From: Mixta intestinalis
Lineage (GTDB): Bacteria; Pseudomonadota; Gammaproteobacteria; Enterobacterales; Enterobacteriaceae
Assembly (NCBI RefSeq): GCF_009914055.1
Contig: NZ_CP028271.1
Location: 1,922,001 to 1,986,000, forward strand
Direction of reading: 5' to 3'
Length of the DNA stretch: 64,000 nucleotides
Position numbers and translations under genes: made by a program
The notes under the pieces: generated by a model
What the model was told of the DNA's origin: nothing
Databases searched by the model: none
Seen by the model: only the letters and a program-made list of their open reading frames with translations
Part shown: positions 59,454 to 64,000 of the stretch, one piece after another
Position numbering within the stretch: position 1 is the stretch's first letter
Layout: every line of letters starts with the position of its first letter

Positions 59454-61634
59454 TCAGGAGGGCTTGGTAGATTCGTAGCTGTAGTGATAATAACCGTAGC
59501 CGTAATAGCTGGCGGCTTTCTTCACAACCAGGTTCATGATGGCACCTTTGATTTCGATACCGTTTTGCTCGAAACGACGCACGCTGACTTCTACTTCTTT
59601 CACCGTTGATTTTTCGAAACCTGCTACCACCATGCTGGTGCCAGCCTGCATCCCGATAATCGCAGCATCGGTAACGGCCAGAATCGGCGGCGTATCGATA
59701 ATGACGATATCATAATGCTTCTGCACGGTTTCCATCACATCAATAAATCTCTGGCTCATTAACAATTCTGATGGATTAGGCGGTAACTGACCGCGCGGAA
59801 TAAAATCCAGTCCATTAACGTTAGTCGGTCGAATCGCCTGCTCCAGTGAAGCCTGGTTTGACAGCAGCTCGGAAAGCCCGTGACGGTTATCGCCGCTAAA
59901 CAGCTCATGGGAATAGCCTTTACGCATATCGCCATCGATAAACAGTACACGCTGACCAGACTGCGCAACCACCGCTGCCAGGTTAGTACTGATAAAGGTC
60001 TTACCAATATCAGTGCTGGTGCCGGAGATCATGATGATATTGTTGCGCGCGTCCATCATAGCGAAGTGCATGGTGGTGCGCAGGCTACGCACGGCCTCAA
60101 TAGCCAGATCGGTCGGGTTAGCCAGAGCCAGCAACTCGCCGCTGCGCGGTACTTTCTTACCTTTCTCTTTACTTAAGGCAGAAATCTGACGGTCACGCTG
60201 CTGCTGCCATTCGGAAATAGGAATGCTGGCATAAACGTTGATACCGCTGTTTTCCAGCTGTTCCGGGCTTTCAATGCCGCGAATCAGAATGGTTTTCATC
60301 AGCACGTAGATGGTGGAAACCAGCAGGCCGAGAACCAGAGAAACGGCGATAATAATGGCGGAACGCGGTGCGATCGGCTTGTTCAGTACCAGCGCAGGGT
60401 CAACGATACGCACGTTACCTACGGTGCTGGCCTTATTGATGCTCAGTTCCTGCTGTTTATTCAGCAGCTGCATAAATACTGCCTGGCCGGCATCAACATC
60501 ACGCGTCAGGCGAATAATTTCTTGCTGCGTTTTCGGCAGTGCTGATACCTTGCCTTCCAGCGCTTTCTTCTCGTTACGCAGCGTCTGGCGTTTTTCCAGC
60601 AGCGTACGATAGGCCGGATGCTCTTTAGTATAAAGTTTGGAAATCTCTGCCTCACGGAAGGTCAGCTCGTTTAGCTGATTATCCACGTTTACCATGGTAT
60701 CCAGCATCGATTTCGCTTCCAGCGACAGATCCACCGAATCGTTTTCCTGACGGAACGCATTCAGCTTATTCTCTGCATCATCCAACTTCTGGCGCACTTC
60801 CGGCAGCTGGCGGCTGATAAAATCAAGGCTTTTCTGCGCTTCAGCAGATTTACGCTCAATATTCTGCAGCAGATAGTTCTCGGTAATGGTACGCAAGGTC
60901 TTTTCAGTAAGCTGCGGATCGGTACCATTCAGCGTCAACGCCAGTACGCCAGTATCCTTGCCTTGATCGACAACGCTGAGGCGACTCACCAGATCGTTAT
61001 AGGTTGGCAGATAGCCATTTTTCTGTACGGTAAAGCTATCGCCCGGGCCCGCATCGGTATCGGACACAAGAATTTTCACCTTGCCCTGACCGGCATATTC
61101 GCCAATTTTGCCTTTTACCAGCTCGCCATCGTCTCCGGAGAGGGTGAATGTCTTATTTTCACCAATTTCCAGCTCCAGCTTTGTGCCGATTAATTCAGGC
61201 GGCACTTCGAGACGGGAGACGGCGATTTTCTTCTCAGGTTGCCCCATCATACGTGCCCAGCCTGCCCCTACAACCGGCAGATAGTTCGGTGTGACCGTAG
61301 TTTGCAGGTTTAGGTCGTCAATGGTTTTTCCCAGTACCATTCGGGACATCAGCAGGCCGATTTCAGCATCAGATGCCGGTTTAGTATCCGGCATCAGGCT
61401 GGAAACCTGGCTTAGCACCAGACTACCCTGATTTTGCTCTACCTGTACCAACGCATCGGCCCGGTAGATGGGTGTAGCCAAAATGGAGTAAATTACGCCG
61501 ATAGCGGCGAATAGCGCGGTTACGCCAGTAATGAGCCAGCGATGATCGATTAATGAACCGTATAAACGGGCTACATCGATTTCATCTTTGGCATCTGCAA
61601 TATTTTGCGAGCTATCTGATTTTTTATTGACCAT
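59454..61634 (-). CDS. wzc: Wzc-type tyrosine autokinase, chain-length regulator
   Basis: This 726-residue protein (AmsA-like) has two membrane helices around a periplasmic Wzz-like domain (to ~residue 450), then a cytoplasmic BY-kinase domain: Walker A SGTSTDIGKTF, Walker A' VLFIDGDMRKG, Walker B DIVIIDTPPILAVTDA. The C-terminal tail has seven tyrosines in SYYGYGYYHYSYES, the autophosphorylation cluster. Cycles of phosphorylation and removal by Wzb control EPS polymerisation and export through Wza. Confidence 0.96.
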   Translation of the reverse strand: MVNKKSDSSQNIADAKDEIDVARLYGSLIDHRWLITGVTALFAAIGVIYSILATPIYRADALVQVEQNQGSLVLSQVSSLMPDTKPASDAEIGLLMSRMVLGKTIDDLNLQTTVTPNYLPVVGAGWARMMGQPEKKIAVSRLEVPPELIGTKLELEIGENKTFTLSGDDGELVKGKIGEYAGQGKVKILVSDTDAGPGDSFTVQKNGYLPTYNDLVSRLSVVDQGKDTGVLALTLNGTDPQLTEKTLRTITENYLLQNIERKSAEAQKSLDFISRQLPEVRQKLDDAENKLNAFRQENDSVDLSLEAKSMLDTMVNVDNQLNELTFREAEISKLYTKEHPAYRTLLEKRQTLRNEKKALEGKVSALPKTQQEIIRLTRDVDAGQAVFMQLLNKQQELSINKASTVGNVRIVDPALVLNKPIAPRSAIIIAVSLVLGLLVSTIYVLMKTILIRGIESPEQLENSGINVYASIPISEWQQQRDRQISALSKEKGKKVPRSGELLALANPTDLAIEAVRSLRTTMHFAMMDARNNIIMISGTSTDIGKTFISTNLAAVVAQSGQRVLFIDGDMRKGYSHELFSGDNRHGLSELLSNQASLEQAIRPTNVNGLDFIPRGQLPPNPSELLMSQRFIDVMETVQKHYDIVIIDTPPILAVTDAAIIGMQAGTSMVVAGFEKSTVKEVEVSVRRFEQNGIEIKGAIMNLVVKKAASYYGYGYYHYSYESTKPS

Positions 61635-61646
61635 TATTATGCCTGA

Positions 61647-62081
61647 TTATCGATTTAATGCGTGGGCCCATTTCTGAGCAGCGTCATCCAGTAAAAGATA
61701 TACAGCTTCAAAAGCCTCTATACTTTTTCGATATGGATCCGTGATTTCTCGACCGTTACACCAATGACCAAAGAGCATCGTCTTGCCACGAACTTCCGGC
61801 GCAATTTGGCTGATATCATTGATATGTTGTTTCTCCATCACCAGGATCAGATCGTTTTCTCTACACATCGCGGAAGTTAATTTCCGTGCACGGTGTCCTT
61901 CCAGCGAGAGGCTATGTTGTTCTGCCACTTTTACGGCGTTTTTGTCGGCGGGGTAATCTGTCAGCGCCGCCAGCCCAGCGGATGCTACCGTTATCTGCGG
62001 GCAGTAGCGCTTTAACAACCTTTCGCCAATTGGCGAACGACAAATATTCCCCACGCAAACAACGAGTATTGAATTAAACAT
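61647..62081 (-). CDS. wzb: Low-molecular-weight protein tyrosine phosphatase
   Basis: This phosphatase has 144 residues from the ATG at 62081 (MFNSILVVCVGNICRSPIG), which carries the P-loop C-x5-R right at the N-terminus (CVGNICRS) and matches E. coli Wzb; the frame extends to 62174 into wza without family sequence. The general-acid Asp is in DPYRKS. It dephosphorylates the tyrosine tail of Wzc (AmsI role). It starts just after the wza stop. Confidence 0.96.
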   Translation of the reverse strand: MFNSILVVCVGNICRSPIGERLLKRYCPQITVASAGLAALTDYPADKNAVKVAEQHSLSLEGHRARKLTSAMCRENDLILVMEKQHINDISQIAPEVRGKTMLFGHWCNGREITDPYRKSIEAFEAVYLLLDDAAQKWAHALNR

Positions 62082-62086
62082 ACTCA

Positions 62087-63217
62087 TCACCAGTTTCTGA
62101 TATCGTGCGCCGAATCGATGCTGTAACGTACGCTGTTGACGGTCGGTAGAAGCTGGTTGATAACGCGGTTCCAACGTGTCAGCGGCGTTGCAGTTACATA
62201 GACGATGTCATACGGCTCGAGCTGGAATTCGGTACCCAGCACCATAGCCGTCGCATCGGCAGTGTTTAGCTGGTAAACATCGGCAATCTTGCCGCCCTGC
62301 TGGCGATTAGGACGAATAACAAATACGCCAGTTGCGTTAGAGACTTCCTGATTCAGCCCTTCCGCATTGCCTAATGCTTCCGTTAGGGTCATACCGCTAC
62401 GATCCATTTTCAACGTCTGCTGGCGCGTCACTTCGCCCATAACAAACACCTTCAGTTCGTCATTGCGCGGCACAAAGAGAATATCGCCCGAATAAAGCAG
62501 GCGGTTCTGCGTCAGATCGCCGTTTTGCATCAGCGCCTGTAGTGAAATACGCTGCTCACGACCATTATGCGTCAGGATAACGTTGCGCCAGTCGGCATCC
62601 GCTGCGAGACCACCTGCGGCGTTGATGGCATCCAGTACGGTCAGAGGAATATTTGTGATTGGCTGCTGACCGGAAGTACCTACTTCGCCAGTAACATAGG
62701 CTTTCTGTGAGCGGAAGGCAGCGATATTGACATCAACCTGCGGGCTTTCAATATAGCTCGCCAGGCGACGCTGGATCTCACTACGCACTTGCTGAATAGT
62801 TTTACCTACCACTTTAACTTTACCAATGTAGGGATAATAGATCGTCCCGTCTGAGTGCACCCAGTTGCCAGTATCGCTGGCGCTACGGTATTGCCCGGCA
62901 GGTGTCGTCAGCTCGGGGTGATCCCAAACCGTGACGCTTAATACATCGCCTACGCCGATACGGTATTCGTAATTAGCCACTTCCTGGTCGAGCAAGGGGT
63001 TCGGTTGTGCTACAACAGGACGGTGGCGCAGCTGCTCCACCAGCATCGGCGTTAATGGGTATACATTAACCATTTTATTAATGTCATAGTCAGCGTCCTG
63101 CTGTTTAATAACATTTTTACCGCCAGTAGAAACATTTTGCCCTGGGACCACGGTACAGCCACTAATAAGTGAGATTGACACCAGTAACGGGGCCAACTTA
63201 AGTTTCGATTTCATCAT
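62087..63217 (-). CDS. wza: Outer-membrane polysaccharide export lipoprotein Wza
   Basis: This 376-residue protein (AmsH-like) has a signal peptide with lipobox ISGC, and the mature protein has the export domain (YRIGVGDVLSVTVWDHPELT), SLBB-like repeats (VTGEVGTSGQQPITNIPLTVLDAINAAGG) and a C-terminal amphipathic helix that forms the outer-membrane octamer pore. It exports the EPS through the outer membrane together with Wzc. It is the first gene seen in the operon, about 410 bases downstream of a JUMPstart/ops element. Confidence 0.96.
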   Translation of the reverse strand: MMKSKLKLAPLLVSISLISGCTVVPGQNVSTGGKNVIKQQDADYDINKMVNVYPLTPMLVEQLRHRPVVAQPNPLLDQEVANYEYRIGVGDVLSVTVWDHPELTTPAGQYRSASDTGNWVHSDGTIYYPYIGKVKVVGKTIQQVRSEIQRRLASYIESPQVDVNIAAFRSQKAYVTGEVGTSGQQPITNIPLTVLDAINAAGGLAADADWRNVILTHNGREQRISLQALMQNGDLTQNRLLYSGDILFVPRNDELKVFVMGEVTRQQTLKMDRSGMTLTEALGNAEGLNQEVSNATGVFVIRPNRQQGGKIADVYQLNTADATAMVLGTEFQLEPYDIVYVTATPLTRWNRVINQLLPTVNSVRYSIDSAHDIRNW

Positions 63218-63627
63218 TGAATTATCATCGCTATTGCTGATTTATTGTCTAAAGCGGTGTGTCGCCGCAAAAAAATGTTCATGAATAAACGTTAATTCAC
63301 GACCAATCTGCTCCAACTATTGCTGTTCCGTCATGAGATGTTTGCCCCTCGTTTTATGCATAAATGTTCCTGCCGCTAAAGCTGCTGAGTCCAACACCTG
63401 GCGCTAATGGTGGCAGCCCGCCCTCCTGTTCAATCCCTGAATGCAGCCTGTCTGTTCTCATTAACTGTTACGTCACTATCTGGATACGTAGCGGTTAATG
63501 TGGTGTACGCCAGGCTACCGTTAGAACTCTATATTCTGTCGCATTTAGTTGGCGTTAGTCTTAAAACAACAGAAAACTATAAATTACTATTGACGTGTAT
63601 ATTATGTTCGCTGCATGAGCGCTTAAG

Positions 63628-63660
63628 CACGCTACCGCCCCTGGCTTTCAGCTACCAATG
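63628..63660 (-). promoter_or_regulatory. JUMPstart with ops element, EPS operon
   Basis: On the minus strand the JUMPstart sequence ends in the ops core GGCGGTAGCGTG (63639-63628). It is the second copy in the window and marks the EPS operon as RfaH-dependent. Confidence 0.92.
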
Positions 63661-63866
63661 CTGTTTAATCAGAAACAAGGCTATATAGTGAAGCGTGAAA
63701 CGAACGGGCTTTATAAGTTTCTTAAAAGCGCGAGAAATAGCGCTTTTATCAGAGTGCGCTGCGTTAAACCGCAACAATTATCTCGGTTCGATCACATAAG
63801 TTATGGCTAGATTTTTATACTATTGACTGGTTGTGACAAGCTTGAGGAAGCAGATCCATAGCACTT

Positions 63867-63880
63867 TCAGAATAAGACTA
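63867..63880. promoter_or_regulatory. RcsAB-box-like site far upstream of wza
   Basis: TCAGAATAAGACTA matches the RcsAB consensus TRVGAAWAWTSYGR at about 10 of 14 positions. It lies ~650 bases before wza, a distance similar to that remembered for the Rcs site upstream of amsG in E. amylovora. The match is modest. Confidence 0.35.
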
Positions 63881-64000
63881 AGATTTATAAAAATTAAACT
63901 TTTTAATTCAGCAACTTAAAGCAATCGAACCTTTCTTTTTTTTCCAGATAATTCCGGCTTGATAATAACATTTATCCACCGACACGAATAAAACCCGTTT

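Larger units (their letters stand above)
63218..64000 (-). other. EPS operon leader and upstream region
   Basis: About 780 bases with no convincing gene on either strand up to the window edge. It holds the JUMPstart/ops element (63628-63660) and an RcsAB-like box (63867-63880). A long untranslated leader before the first EPS gene is usual in these loci. No initiating transferase gene precedes wza here, unlike amsG/wceG1 in amylovoran- and stewartan-type loci. Confidence 0.6.

Noticed and set aside
63407..63688. 93-codon plus-strand frame upstream of wza
   Set aside because: It crosses the JUMPstart element in antisense and shows no protein-like pattern.
1..64000. CRISPR arrays, transposases or insertion sequences
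   Set aside because: No regularly spaced repeats, terminal inverted repeats with transposase frames or integrase genes were seen on reading both strands.

Overview
The window reads as a chromosome segment of a plant- or environment-associated member of the Enterobacterales, most likely Erwiniaceae (Pantoea, Erwinia or Mixta). The gene order yeeX-yeeA-dacD-sbcB-plaP-yeeZ-hisLGDCBHAFI-wzz-gnd follows the his region of E. coli. The right third is an amylovoran/stewartan-type exopolysaccharide (EPS) locus, with a tailspike-like AmsF/WceF protein and a pyruvyltransferase, as expected for Erwiniaceae. These assignments come from reading the proteins; no database search was run.

Left part (1-14.3 kb): the end of a TetR-type regulator, then a large protein joining a trypsin-like protease to a DRGH-type nuclease with no signal peptide. 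Next come tRNA-Asn, an 800-base AT-rich gap and a compact chaperone-subunit-usher fimbrial operon with an intrinsic hairpin before the usher. These are followed by yeeX, yeeA, a MerR/TipAS regulator with a textbook long-spacer promoter, dacD, a YgdI-type lipoprotein and a YdeP-type molybdopterin oxidoreductase.

Lysis island (14.4-19.2 kb): a repressor with a LexA-like self-cleavage site faces a Q-type antiterminator. Behind Q lie two tandem terminators, then holin, a tail-lysozyme-type enzyme with a probable internal start, a leaderless lipase set between terminators, a second predicted murein hydrolase, and Rz with a nested Rz1. No capsid, tail, integrase or replication gene is present. It looks like a domesticated, SOS-controlled lysis cassette that could release the lipase and other cytoplasmic cargo, comparable in principle to holin/endolysin (type 10) secretion. 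This is the strongest candidate here for an undescribed system.

Middle (19.6-36.4 kb): sbcB, a YfaZ-type outer-membrane protein, then a putrescine block (plaP, puuA, puuD, puuR, puuB) with PuuR-box-like sites between the divergent puuA and puuDRB; puuC and puuE are not in the block. yeeZ and the complete his operon follow, with its promoter, a leader peptide carrying only four consecutive His codons, and the attenuator.

Right part (36.4-64 kb): all but one gene lie on the minus strand. wzz and gnd border a very AT-rich O-antigen-type cluster (SDR enzyme, two glycosyltransferases, Wzy, Wzx, a Kdo-transferase-like protein and its own WecA paralogue) headed by a JUMPstart/ops element. Next come galE and galF, the Tat-type AmsF/WceF homologue on the plus strand, and an EPS operon (wza-wzb-wzc, three glycosyltransferases, Wzy, a WcaJ-like initiating transferase, Wzx, pyruvyltransferase) with its own JUMPstart/ops and RcsAB-like boxes. 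Both clusters therefore look RfaH-dependent, and the EPS cluster also Rcs-controlled.
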